From Oscillospiraceae bacterium (GTDB lineage Bacteria; Bacillota; Clostridia; Oscillospirales; Ruminococcaceae): DNA of 64,000 nt. How positions within the stretch are numbered: position 1 is the stretch's first letter; each line of letters begins with the position of its first letter. Location of the stretch: contig CADASU010000002.1 in the NCBI GenBank assembly GCA_902790675.1, positions 124,001 to 188,000 on the forward strand, read 5' to 3'. The notes beneath the pieces were generated by a model. The model was not told where the DNA came from and searched no databases. It saw nothing but the letters and a program-made list of their open reading frames with translations. A program made the position numbers and the translations under genes. This document shows, piece by piece, positions 55,895-63,321 of this stretch.

Positions 55895-56458
55895 TTACCT
55901 ATATTTTAATATATATTCCTCAAGTGTTAAGTTGTTTTTATAAATTAAATCTGCTACTTTTTTCCCAACATATCTAATATGCCATGGCTCGTACAAATAT
56001 CCAGTAATATTTTCTTTTCCTTTAGGATATCTAAGTATGAATCCGAAATCACTTAAATATTTATGTATTTCCAAGTAAATTTCTTCATACATAAACGCTT
56101 CTTCATTATTAGAACATTTCTTACCATTAACAACTAAAGTCAAATCCAAAGCTAAACCTGTATGATGTTCACTAGTTCTTATAGGCGCTACATATTTTTT
56201 TACATAATTCATACCATATTTTATAGCATATTCATCAATGATTTCTTGTTGCTGCTCAATGCTTCTATATGCAGAACTCAGTTCAACAAAAATCCCTATC
56301 GTTTCTAAGCATTTTTTTAAAGCAATATAAGCGTTATATGTCACTTTTTCCACACTAACATCATTACCAAAAGCATCCTTACATACTACTAATATTAAGT
56401 CTTTATAATAAGAGTCTTTTATCAAATTTGATTTATTGACAATAGTTAAATAATTCAT
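55895..56458 (-). CDS. VanY-type D-alanyl-D-alanine carboxypeptidase (M15B) without export signal
   Basis: The zinc-peptidase motifs are present: SSAYRSIEQQQEII, the SEHHTGLALDLT metal-binding segment (S-x-H-x-x-G-x-A-x-D) and EPWHIRYVG near the end. Relatives trim terminal D-Ala from cell-wall precursors outside the membrane. The 187-residue protein starts MNYLTIVNKSNLIKD, with no signal peptide or membrane segment. An in-frame TAA lies three codons upstream of the ATG, so no longer form exists. It may be cytoplasmic, acting on dipeptides or precursors, or leave the cell by another route. The ribosome site is GGAGAGTGG, somewhat distant. Confidence 0.82.
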   Translation of the reverse strand: MNYLTIVNKSNLIKDSYYKDLILVVCKDAFGNDVSVEKVTYNAYIALKKCLETIGIFVELSSAYRSIEQQQEIIDEYAIKYGMNYVKKYVAPIRTSEHHTGLALDLTLVVNGKKCSNNEEAFMYEEIYLEIHKYLSDFGFILRYPKGKENITGYLYEPWHIRYVGKKVADLIYKNNLTLEEYILKYR

Positions 56459-56522
56459 AAATTTTTATCCACTCTCCGCGAGTCAATTCTAAACAACATA
56501 CCTCATAAGCCTTTCTATTTAA

Positions 56523-56551
56523 TTTATACAATAATTAACATAAAACACCAA
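56523..56551 (-). promoter_or_regulatory. Possible promoter of the VanY-like gene
   Basis: Leftward TTGGTG (56546-56551), 17-bp spacer, TATAAA (56523-56528). The intergenic region 56459-56669 shows no clear trpB terminator, so read-through from trpB is also possible. Confidence 0.4.
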
Positions 56552-56669
56552 ATAAAATTTCAAAATATAACAATGCAATATTTTTCTGCCAAGTTAAGCT
56601 GTTTTATACTATTTTTAAATATGTTTAATTTTATTTTAAATTTTGTGATAACATCAAAACATCATAAAA

Positions 56670-57821
56670 CTATAAATTCAATATTGTGTTAAGATCTTTG
56701 TCTCCTCTACCCGACAAATTAACAATTATTACATCATCTTTTTTATATTTTTTAGCAATTTTTATTGCATAGGCAATAGCGTGTGAACTTTCCAGAGCTG
56801 GAATAATGCCTTCCAATTTAGTTAGTAGCTTAAAAGCTTCAACAGCTTCACTATCGGTAACTGCGTCATAAAACACTCTCCCTGTTTTATGTAAATATGC
56901 ATGCTCGGGTCCAATTCCAGGATAATCAAGTCCAGATGATATAGAATATGCATCTTTAACATTTCCCTCATCGTCTTGCATCATATATGTTTTCATGCCA
57001 TGCAATATTCCTATTTTATTATTTGCAATAGCGCAAGCATGTTTGCCAGTAGCCAATCCTAATCCCGCTCCTTCTACACCATATATATCAATATTCGATT
57101 CTTCTAAAAAACTTGAAAACAAGCCTATACTATTACTTCCTCCACCCACGCAAGCAATTATTGCTTGTGGTAATTTGTTTTCTTGTTCTAAAACTTGCCT
57201 TCTTGCTTCTTCTCCAATTATTTTTTGAAAATATTTCACCATTTCAGGATATGGACTTGGTCCAACAGCAGAACCTATTAAATAAAAAGTTTCTTGATTA
57301 TTAACAAAATATTCAAAAGCTTCATCAACAGCTTCTTTTAGCGTTCCATTTCCCCTAGTAACTGAAACAACATTTGCTCCTAATAAATTCATTTTTTCCA
57401 CGTTAACATGCTGCCTTCTTACATCTTCAGCACCCATAAATATTGTACACTTAAGGCCAAGCAAGCTACACACCGTTGCAGTAGCTACACCGTGTTGTCC
57501 GGCTCCAGTTTCTGCAATTATATGTTTAAGTCCCATTCTTTTGGCTAATAATGCTTGTCCTATAGTATTGTTTATTTTGTGCGCTCCTGTATGATTCAAA
57601 TCTTCTCTTTTTAAATAAATTTTTGCTCCATCACAATATTTAGTAAAATTCTTAGCATAATATAAAGGTGATGGTCTTCCAACATATTGCTTTAAATAAT
57701 ATTTATATTCTTCTATAAATTCTTCATCTTTTATTGCTACTTTAAATTCTTTTTCAACATATTTCAATTTGTCTTTTATTTCTTGTGGAACATATTGTCC
57801 GCCAAATTCTCCATAATTCAT
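56670..57821 (-). CDS. trpB: Tryptophan synthase beta chain (solitary)
   Basis: Condenses indole with serine to tryptophan using PLP. The 383-residue protein is the TrpB1 type: NYGEFGGQYVP start, LKREDLNHTGAHKINN with the PLP lysine at residue 82, ETGAGQHGVATA, GGGSNSIG and a closing GRGDKD. The start at 57821 has GGAGGG nine bases upstream; a GTG 23 codons earlier lies in an unrelated extension. No trpA or other trp gene adjoins it. Alone, TrpB can use free indole, so salvage from other gut or soil bacteria is plausible; trpA elsewhere in the genome cannot be excluded. Expression is governed by the attenuator at 57927-58081. Confidence 0.96.
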   Translation of the reverse strand: MNYGEFGGQYVPQEIKDKLKYVEKEFKVAIKDEEFIEEYKYYLKQYVGRPSPLYYAKNFTKYCDGAKIYLKREDLNHTGAHKINNTIGQALLAKRMGLKHIIAETGAGQHGVATATVCSLLGLKCTIFMGAEDVRRQHVNVEKMNLLGANVVSVTRGNGTLKEAVDEAFEYFVNNQETFYLIGSAVGPSPYPEMVKYFQKIIGEEARRQVLEQENKLPQAIIACVGGGSNSIGLFSSFLEESNIDIYGVEGAGLGLATGKHACAIANNKIGILHGMKTYMMQDDEGNVKDAYSISSGLDYPGIGPEHAYLHKTGRVFYDAVTDSEAVEAFKLLTKLEGIIPALESSHAIAYAIKIAKKYKKDDVIIVNLSGRGDKDLNTILNL

Positions 57822-57856
57822 AATAATTACCCTCCATGCATATTTAATTAAATTGT

Positions 57857-57901
57857 TTATAAAATATATTTTGTTTTTAATAAATGCCACTCTAATTCCA
57901 T
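57857..57901 (-). CDS. Possible second short ORF between the attenuator and trpB
   Basis: After the leader terminator, GGAGG is followed eleven bases later by ATG and a 14-codon frame, MELEWHLLKTKYIL. It has one Trp codon and ends 36 bases before trpB. It may be translated, may be the remains of a deleted upstream trp gene, or may be chance. The ribosome site is good and the length too short for any coding statistics. Confidence 0.35.
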   Translation of the reverse strand: MELEWHLLKTKYIL

Positions 57902-57926
57902 ATATTCACACACCTCCAAATTTTAA

Positions 57927-57973
57927 CAAAGCAAAAGCGCACATATGGCCCCTTTATTAATCCATACGTGCGC
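57927..57973 (-). terminator. Attenuator terminator (3:4 hairpin) of the trpB leader
   Basis: Leftward GCGCACGTATGG (57962-57973) pairs with CCATATGTGCGC (57937-57948, one G-U pair), giving a 12-bp GC-rich stem followed by TTTTGCTTTG. It lies between the leader ORF and trpB, so it must be bypassed for trpB to be expressed. Confidence 0.9.
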
Positions 57974-58039
57974 TCATTATTCGTTAAAATAAAATTAAAG
58001 CAAGACAACAAAGTATGGATAAATTACTTTTTTCCATAC
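57962..58039 (-). promoter_or_regulatory. Mutually exclusive antiterminator pairings of the trpB leader
   Basis: Segment 1 GTATGG (58034-58039) covers the last Val-Trp codons of the leader ORF. Segment 2 CCATAC (58013-58018) can pair with segment 1. It can instead pair, extended to eight bases as ATCCATAC, with segment 3 GTATGGAT (57960-57967), the 5' arm of the terminator. A ribosome stalled at the Trp codons would cover segment 1 and release segment 2 to break the terminator. Confidence 0.8.
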
Positions 58040-58081
58040 TACCCACCAATTATTTAATTTAATATTAGTTAAAATATTCAC
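57995..58081 (-). CDS. trpL: trp leader peptide with Trp-Trp-Val-Val-Trp
   Basis: A 28-codon ORF starts with GTG, six bases after GAGGAG, about 30 bases from the -10. The peptide is MNILTNIKLNNWWVVWKKVI followed by eight more residues. It contains Trp at positions 12, 13 and 16, a density very unlikely in AT-rich chance sequence. Its product has no expected function; its translation is the sensor. When charged tRNA-Trp is scarce the ribosome should stall at codons 12-16 and favour the antiterminator; when Trp is ample it should reach the stop and let the 3:4 terminator form. The design matches the enterobacterial trp leader, not the TRAP or T-box systems usual in Firmicutes. Confidence 0.85.
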   Translation of the reverse strand: MNILTNIKLNNWWVVWKKVIYPYFVVLL

Positions 58082-58111
58082 GGGTGTTATCTCCTCTAAA
58101 GTGTTAATATT

Positions 58112-58141
58112 AGTATATCACTATAATTTATATCTTGTCAA
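58112..58141 (-). promoter_or_regulatory. Promoter of the trpL-trpB transcript
   Basis: Leftward TTGACA (58136-58141), 18-bp spacer, TATACT (58112-58117). The 423 bp between trpB and the ferritin-like gene therefore hold this promoter, the leader ORF, the attenuator and a second short ORF. The remaining 58142-58244 shows only a short hairpin over the ferritin-like stop codon. Confidence 0.85.
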
Positions 58142-58244
58142 CACAGTATATTAGCAAATTTTTTCGCTATCATTTTAATTTTTTGTATATTTTTGCCAAA
58201 TTTTAATTCACCAAAATTTTCTTTTAACACAAATTTAGCAAATA

Positions 58245-58703
58245 TTACATTTGCTTTAATATCCAATTTTTTTTGCCAATTATATTGATAAGTTCTAGTT
58301 GCTGTTCTCCCCAATACATATCTTCTTCTTCATCTTGATAATATTCTTTCAACATATCAAATGTAGTATAATCTCCTTTAGCAAGCTCTACAACTGTTTT
58401 CAACCAAGCTAGCCCGTCTTTAGACACCTGTAAATCATGCTTAATCCACTCAACAGCGTCAGTATAAACTTTTTCTCCTTTTTTGTCTTCTAATTTAACC
58501 TCAGCGCCCAAATCCAATAGTCTATCAATACATTTTTCTACATATGATCTTTCTTCCGCTGCATGTTCTGCATATTTTTCAGCCAACTTTACTAGTCCTT
58601 GACTTGCAAAAATCCTCGACTGCACAATATGTCCGTCAGCCTGCTGCGATAGTCCTGTTACAATAGCTTGCAATCCTTCAATAACTTTTTGGTTATTACT
58701 CAT
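58245..58703 (-). CDS. Bacterioferritin-like four-helix protein lacking most ferroxidase ligands
   Basis: The 152 residues align by eye with bacterioferritin along the whole length, including ERSYVEKCIDRLLDLG, the DEEEDMYWGEQQLELINIIG helix and a GKKNWILKQM end. By that alignment the diiron ligands are mostly changed: the first Glu is Gln, the His of ExxH is Tyr, the Glu of helix C is Ser and the final His is Asp. Two glutamates remain. It may store iron without a ferroxidase centre, bind another ligand, or work as a partner subunit. The ATG at 58703 has GGAGGAG ten bases upstream; an earlier in-frame start is rejected. It has its own strong promoter. Confidence 0.75.
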   Translation of the reverse strand: MSNNQKVIEGLQAIVTGLSQQADGHIVQSRIFASQGLVKLAEKYAEHAAEERSYVEKCIDRLLDLGAEVKLEDKKGEKVYTDAVEWIKHDLQVSKDGLAWLKTVVELAKGDYTTFDMLKEYYQDEEEDMYWGEQQLELINIIGKKNWILKQM

Positions 58704-58815
58704 ATCAAATTCACTCCTCCGACTTATACACATTATATAAATTTATCCAAATTCGAAATTATTAGATACTGAAAATATGAAAAAATCATAATTACTTCGT
58801 ATCGTCCAACCCGTG
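58704..58815 (-). promoter_or_regulatory. Structured 5' leader of the ferritin-like gene
   Basis: About 110 untranslated bases lie between the promoter and the ATG. GATAC near 58803 can pair with GTATC near 58765, enclosing a second stem TATGA/TCATA. I recognise no named riboswitch. It may simply be an AT-rich leader. Confidence 0.35.
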
Positions 58816-58821
58816 CTTCAA

Positions 58822-58850
58822 ATTTTAACATAATCAAAAATCATTGTCAA
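58822..58850 (-). promoter_or_regulatory. Promoter of the ferritin-like gene
   Basis: Leftward TTGACA (58845-58850), 17-bp spacer, TAAAAT (58822-58827) with an upstream TG. This is one of the best promoters in the window. Confidence 0.8.
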
Positions 58851-58905
58851 TAAATTCCCTTTGCGCTAAGATGATGATTATATTTTAAATTGTAATTTGA
58901 TTCAA

Positions 58906-60321
58906 CTATTTTTTACAAATTTTTTCCATATATATTTTTTGATTAGATTTTAATTTATCAATATTTTCTTTGGATGCGTATATCTTGACTTCCATTGAGT
59001 CACTATTAAAATTAACAATTTTTCTATTATTAAGGTTGTCAATAATTTCTCTAACTATATTAATAGGATCGTTACAACATTCATAAACATACATTCCACT
59101 TTTACCTTGATTATATAATTGAACATTAAACAATTCATTTATTGAACATTCAATCTTTATATTATCAATATCTAATTCAATATATTTTTCCAAGCGCTCA
59201 ACACCTTTATCATATCTTCTACGGTAAAACAATCCTTCTTCCATGGTTACTTCAAATGTTTCAGTTTTTAAACTCGCTTCATTATTTTTTACAACATCAA
59301 AGCTTAATGTTCCCACAAATATTAAACCACAACTTATAGCGAAAACAATTAATGAACCAATAAAACTCCATATGGCAAGCTTTTTATTGCTTTCTCTATT
59401 AAATATAAAATTAAATATTAATAGTATAAATATTATATCAATTACACCCAATGATAAACAAGCCAACAATATCCCAATAAAAAACAAGCCCGTTTTATAC
59501 ACTGTAAATGAAACAATAATTCCTGAAAACAAACATACCAACATAATAGATAAAAACAAACCAACGAAAGCAAAAAAAGATTTTATTATTGTAATTATGA
59601 CTTTATATAATCCATGAATAAAATTATATTCACTATGTTTAGGATCTCTTATGATTATTTTATTTTCGTTGTTTTTGAATAATATTTTGTTGTTTGTTAA
59701 AGTTTCTTCTTTGCTTGCAGATAATTCATCTTCAGCTAAAATTTGATTTTTTAATTTATAATAATAGTCTAAATATCTTGTTTTAAAAATATGCAAAAAT
59801 ACAATAAATGACAAAACCACAAAAAATATCATCAAAACACTACTAAATATGCCTCTAATATAATAATTAACGTTGAACGATACAAAAGATGCTACAAAAC
59901 CAAACGCTCTATCAAATATAATTTCAATAAAATGAAATCCCATCCAAGAAATCAATGATACTATTATAATAACAGCCAGCTCTTCAAAAATAAACTTAAC
60001 TTTGCTTTTAAAATTCATATTAATAAATAGATTAATAGAATCAGTTATAAAATTTAAAAAACTATAAAAATAATTATTAAGTTTCTTTTTAGATTTTTCC
60101 TCTCCTTTTACCTCTTTAATATCCTTACTTAATAAATCATTAATATTCAGATTAAATTTATCACATAATGCAATTATTTTATTCATTTCCGGATAGGCTG
60201 TCCCGGACTCCCATTTTGAAACCGCTTGCCTAGAAACTCCTAATTCATCCGCTAGTTGTTCCTGTGATAAATTATTTTCTTTTCTTATTTTCTTTAAATT
60301 ATACGCAAAATAATTACTCAT
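58906..60321 (-). CDS. Membrane-bound XRE-family regulator with extracytoplasmic domain
   Basis: Residues 1-60 form a helix-turn-helix of the XRE/Cro type (NLKKIRKENNLSQEQLADEL, then VSRQAVSKWESG). A Lys/Glu linker and about five to six hydrophobic segments follow between residues 110 and 350, with a charged cytoplasmic stretch near 180-230. The last 120 residues are a polar domain likely outside the membrane. This suggests a one-component sensor that reads an envelope or external signal and binds DNA from the membrane. The signal is unknown. The ATG at 60321 has GGAGG upstream; an earlier in-frame start is rejected. An inverted repeat just upstream may be its operator. Confidence 0.8.
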   Translation of the reverse strand: MSNYFAYNLKKIRKENNLSQEQLADELGVSRQAVSKWESGTAYPEMNKIIALCDKFNLNINDLLSKDIKEVKGEEKSKKKLNNYFYSFLNFITDSINLFINMNFKSKVKFIFEELAVIIIVSLISWMGFHFIEIIFDRAFGFVASFVSFNVNYYIRGIFSSVLMIFFVVLSFIVFLHIFKTRYLDYYYKLKNQILAEDELSASKEETLTNNKILFKNNENKIIIRDPKHSEYNFIHGLYKVIITIIKSFFAFVGLFLSIMLVCLFSGIIVSFTVYKTGLFFIGILLACLSLGVIDIIFILLIFNFIFNRESNKKLAIWSFIGSLIVFAISCGLIFVGTLSFDVVKNNEASLKTETFEVTMEEGLFYRRRYDKGVERLEKYIELDIDNIKIECSINELFNVQLYNQGKSGMYVYECCNDPINIVREIIDNLNNRKIVNFNSDSMEVKIYASKENIDKLKSNQKIYMEKICKK

Positions 60322-60372
60322 ATAATTCCTCCTTTTCATCCAATATTTTATAATTTCTACCGGTAGCATTCC

Positions 60373-60406
60373 ACCAACTTTCGGTTAATTTTTGTAAAAA
60401 GTTGGT
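60373..60406 (-). promoter_or_regulatory. Inverted repeat, candidate operator upstream of the XRE gene
   Basis: ACCAACTTT (60373-60381) and AAAGTTGGT (60398-60406) are perfect 9-bp inverted copies 16 bases apart. They lie between a TG-A-TAAAAT -10 (60418-60423) and the XRE gene start. Position downstream of the -10 would allow repression. It could alternatively form an RNA hairpin. Confidence 0.5.
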
Positions 60407-60428
60407 TGCGAAGCAAGATTTTATCATA

Positions 60429-60464
60429 AAAAACTAGGAATTCGCTCCTAAAATAGCAAATTCC
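60429..60464 (-). terminator. Hairpin with T-run upstream of the XRE gene
   Basis: GGAATTTGC (60456-60464, leftward) pairs with GCGAATTCC (60437-60445, one G-U) and is followed by TAGTTTTTT. A second terminator after the pyrophosphatase gene already lies upstream, so this is a back-up terminator or a rightward one (it is also followed by Ts rightward). Confidence 0.6.
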
Positions 60465-60518
60465 CAATTGATTTTTTTAAAAATATAAATAAACTAAACA
60501 TTAGTATTTACCAAGCAA

Positions 60519-60544
60519 TAAAAAAACAGACTTTAACGTCTGCT
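60519..60544 (-). terminator. Intrinsic terminator after the pyrophosphatase gene
   Basis: Leftward CAGAC (60538-60542), six-base loop, GTCTG (60527-60531), then TTTTTTTATT. The stem is short with a strong T-run. Confidence 0.75.
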
Positions 60545-60590
60545 TTTCATTACAACTTTTATATTTAATCATACATAAAACACGTAATTT

Positions 60591-62210
60591 CTAGCCCTCT
60601 AACGCTTCCATAATAAATGGAACCATTTGTTTCTTTCTAGATACAACACCTTTTAACATATACCCCTGATTCAATTCTTCAACATCATATGCTTTTTTTA
60701 AAATGTCTTCAGAATTATTAGAATATATCAAATAAGAATTGTGAGTAAAGAAATCTGTAACGAATAGTGCACAAAGTACAAAATTATCAGAATTTGCTTT
60801 TTTATTTAGCTCATTCACCAAGTCACCTATGCGAGGCCTATAGTCTTCAAAGTTAGTGGTAAACACCTGAGCAATCAAAACTTTTTGATCATTAATTTCA
60901 TATTTTTTACAGTCTTTCATTATTATTTCGCTCGCAGACAAGCCATCTATAGATACTCCAGAAGCTAACAAAGCCACACCATAAGTTTCTATATTTACAC
61001 CTGCTATTTTAGCTAAATTATTAGCTACATCTATATCAATTTTAGTTGTTGTCGGGCTCTTTAAGCACAATGTGTCAGATAATATACCAGATAACATTAT
61101 TCCTGCAATATCCTTAGGAATATCAAAACCATGTTCATTATACATATGATAAATAATTGTGTTTGTAGAACCAACAGCCATAGACCTTACATTAATAGGA
61201 ATAGATGTTACTATGTCTCCTAAATTGTGATGATCCACAATTTCAACAATATCAGCTTCATCTAAGCCATCTGCAGATTGAGAAAAAGTATTATGATCAA
61301 CTAATATAACCTTTTTCTTACTAAATTTATTAACATCCATAGATCTAAGCATACCAATACAAACATCATCAGCGTTCAAAATACCATAATTTGTATGTTT
61401 AAATTTATCGATTGCAGCTTTTACATCAGACAAATAGTCATTAACGCTAAATGTAATGCACTTTTCTTTTCGCTTTATTGATTTTATAGGGTTTGCTAAA
61501 CACAAAACACGGACAATCTCAAAAGAAGACTTGCGTGAAAAAATAATATTAGTGCCCTTTTCAGCAGCCACCTTCATCTGACTATCACTAAGTTCCTTAT
61601 AATTAACCATAATTATCAATTTTATTCCTATTTTCAAAGCATGATCGATTATTTGATTTCTATCTCCCAATATCAATATAGAATTTTTGTCTAAACTAAC
61701 ATCATTGATAAATGTAGAGTCATCAAAAGTTACAGTTCGTGCATATCCGTCGATATGATCATCAACTTTAAAATAATCTTTTGCATCCAAAACTTTCAAC
61801 AAATTATCAAATGATGTATTAATATTCATAGACTCATTATAAATCATATCGGCAGCTATTTCCTTAAGAGAAACATACCCTTTAAATTTACTATTATCAT
61901 CAACTAAAGGCAATCCTGTTATAGATTGATCATTCATAAAATTAAACGCATCTACAATCGACGCACATTCGTTAATCTTATAGTTTTTGTTAAATTCAAC
62001 ATTTTTCACTTTTACTTTAACATCATTCAAATATTTAGGCGCTTCTACTCCAAATTTATTCAACGCATATTCAGTTTCCGCATTAATTGTTCCTAAAACC
62101 CTAGGTTCTGCATTAATCCCCTGCATACGCTTAAAGCACGCCAAACTTATAGCACTAGTTACAGAATCTGTATCTGGATTTTTATGTCCAAAAATATAAA
62201 CTTTGTCCAT
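60591..62210 (-). CDS. ppaC: Manganese-dependent (family II) inorganic pyrophosphatase with CBS domains
   Basis: Hydrolyses pyrophosphate from biosynthetic reactions. The DHH catalytic domain starts YIFGHKNPDTDSVTSAI and continues after an insertion with ILVDHNTF and EIVDHHNLGD. The insertion (about residues 65-290) contains a CBS half (INECASIVDAFNFM...TGLPLV), a DRTGG-like part and a second CBS half; such inserts bind adenine nucleotides and regulate activity. The DHHA2 domain closes the protein. At 539 residues it fits CBS-PPases of Clostridia. The ATG at 62210 has GAAGG seven bases upstream. Its own terminator follows. Confidence 0.94.
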   Translation of the reverse strand: MDKVYIFGHKNPDTDSVTSAISLACFKRMQGINAEPRVLGTINAETEYALNKFGVEAPKYLNDVKVKVKNVEFNKNYKINECASIVDAFNFMNDQSITGLPLVDDNSKFKGYVSLKEIAADMIYNESMNINTSFDNLLKVLDAKDYFKVDDHIDGYARTVTFDDSTFINDVSLDKNSILILGDRNQIIDHALKIGIKLIIMVNYKELSDSQMKVAAEKGTNIIFSRKSSFEIVRVLCLANPIKSIKRKEKCITFSVNDYLSDVKAAIDKFKHTNYGILNADDVCIGMLRSMDVNKFSKKKVILVDHNTFSQSADGLDEADIVEIVDHHNLGDIVTSIPINVRSMAVGSTNTIIYHMYNEHGFDIPKDIAGIMLSGILSDTLCLKSPTTTKIDIDVANNLAKIAGVNIETYGVALLASGVSIDGLSASEIIMKDCKKYEINDQKVLIAQVFTTNFEDYRPRIGDLVNELNKKANSDNFVLCALFVTDFFTHNSYLIYSNNSEDILKKAYDVEELNQGYMLKGVVSRKKQMVPFIMEALEG

Positions 62211-62275
62211 TTTTAACCTTCTCACAAATTAAAATATACTTATCTAGCTTTAAAATAATTATCGTTGTAAGCAAA

Positions 62276-62845
62276 TCACAACGTTCCAAAACTATTAAAG
62301 GGCAATATTCTCAAAATAGCCTTACCTACTATATTATTTTTACTAACACAGCCAACATCTCTACTGTCAGATGATCCCATTCTATTATCTCCCATCACAA
62401 AAACATGCCCCTTTGGAACTTTAAGAGGATATGAATTATAGTTTTTCTTCACAGTTTTGTCATGAATATAATCTTCTTTAAGTTTAATATCATCTACATA
62501 TACATCCCCATCGTTTGTTATATTAACAGTTTGGCCTTCATCAGCAATTATACGCTTTATTATGGGAATAGAAAAGCGATCCGGAAGATTTAAAACAACA
62601 ATGTCTCCAACCGTTGGCTTATAGCAAAAATTACTAATTATTAGTCTGTCTCTGTCTTGCAACGTGTGGGTCATTGAATGACCATCCACACCAACTGTCC
62701 TAAACAAAAAAGCAACAGTTATTGTAACAATTATAATAGCGCCAACAAATATTTCAAATAAATCAAAAATTTCCTTTAAAACCTTATTGGAGTTGTTAGA
62801 ACCATTTCCATCAGAATTAATTGTTTTTACATCTTCATTATTCAT
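62276..62845 (-). CDS. lepB: Signal peptidase I
   Basis: Cleaves Sec and Tat signal peptides, including those of the exported proteins at 2.4-5.8 kb. It has one N-terminal membrane anchor (about residues 27-50), the catalytic serine in GHSMTHTL, the lysine in PIIKRIIADEGQ, and the family GDNRMGSSDSRDVG. The length of about 189 is normal. The ATG at 62845 is preferred to a GTG three codons earlier. It follows rplS, from which it is separated by a terminator and its own promoter. Confidence 0.95.
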   Translation of the reverse strand: MNNEDVKTINSDGNGSNNSNKVLKEIFDLFEIFVGAIIIVTITVAFLFRTVGVDGHSMTHTLQDRDRLIISNFCYKPTVGDIVVLNLPDRFSIPIIKRIIADEGQTVNITNDGDVYVDDIKLKEDYIHDKTVKKNYNSYPLKVPKGHVFVMGDNRMGSSDSRDVGCVSKNNIVGKAILRILPFNSFGTL

Positions 62846-62895
62846 TTTAATCACCAGCTTTTCCGTAATAATAATTTAAAATACACTTCACATAT

Positions 62896-62924
62896 ATAGT
62901 ATCATGAATATAGAATTTTGTAAA
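62896..62924 (-). promoter_or_regulatory. Promoter of lepB
   Basis: Leftward TTTACA (62919-62924), 17-bp spacer, TACTAT (62896-62901) with an upstream TG, about 50 bases before the lepB ATG. Confidence 0.7.
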
Positions 62925-62937
62925 CAGCATTTAAGCA

Positions 62938-62967
62938 CAAAAAACCTGAACTTAAAAAGTTCAGGAA
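62938..62967 (-). terminator. Intrinsic terminator after rplS
   Basis: Leftward CCTGAACTT (62957-62965) pairs with AAGTTCAGG (62945-62953), a perfect 9-bp stem with a three-base loop and a TTTTTTG tail. It lies 10-15 bases after the rplS stop. Confidence 0.92.
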
Positions 62968-62977
62968 ACTTAAAACT

Positions 62978-63319
62978 CTATATCCTTTGTTTAACTCTCG
63001 CAGCTTTTCCTACTCTATCTCTTAGATAATATAACTTAGCACGTCTGACTTTACCTCTCCTTACAACGTGTACAGCTGCAACATGAGGTGAATGTATTGG
63101 GAAAACTCTTTCAACACCAACTCCGTAAGAAACTCTTCTAACCGTAAATGTTTCTGAAACTCCGCCATTTTTCTTAGCTATAACAGTTCCTTCAAAAGCC
63201 TGTATTCTTTCTTTGTCTCCTTCTTTTATTAAAACATCCACTCTAACAACATCTCCAACATTAACTACTGGTGGATTTTCTTTGATACTTGACTTATTAA
63301 TAATATCAATTGCATTCAT
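62978..63319 (-). CDS. rplS: 50S ribosomal protein L19
   Basis: L19 sits at the 30S-50S interface. The 113 residues carry the family's [48 protein letters not shown] and a basic [13 protein letters not shown] end. GGAGG precedes the ATG. It is monocistronic, with a promoter and leader upstream and a terminator downstream; rimM and trmD, its frequent upstream partners, are not adjacent. Confidence 0.99.
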   Translation of the reverse strand: MNAIDIINKSSIKENPPVVNVGDVVRVDVLIKEGDKERIQAFEGTVIAKKNGGVSETFTVRRVSYGVGVERVFPIHSPHVAAVHVVRRGKVRRAKLYYLRDRVGKAARVKQRI

Positions 63320-63321
63320 TA

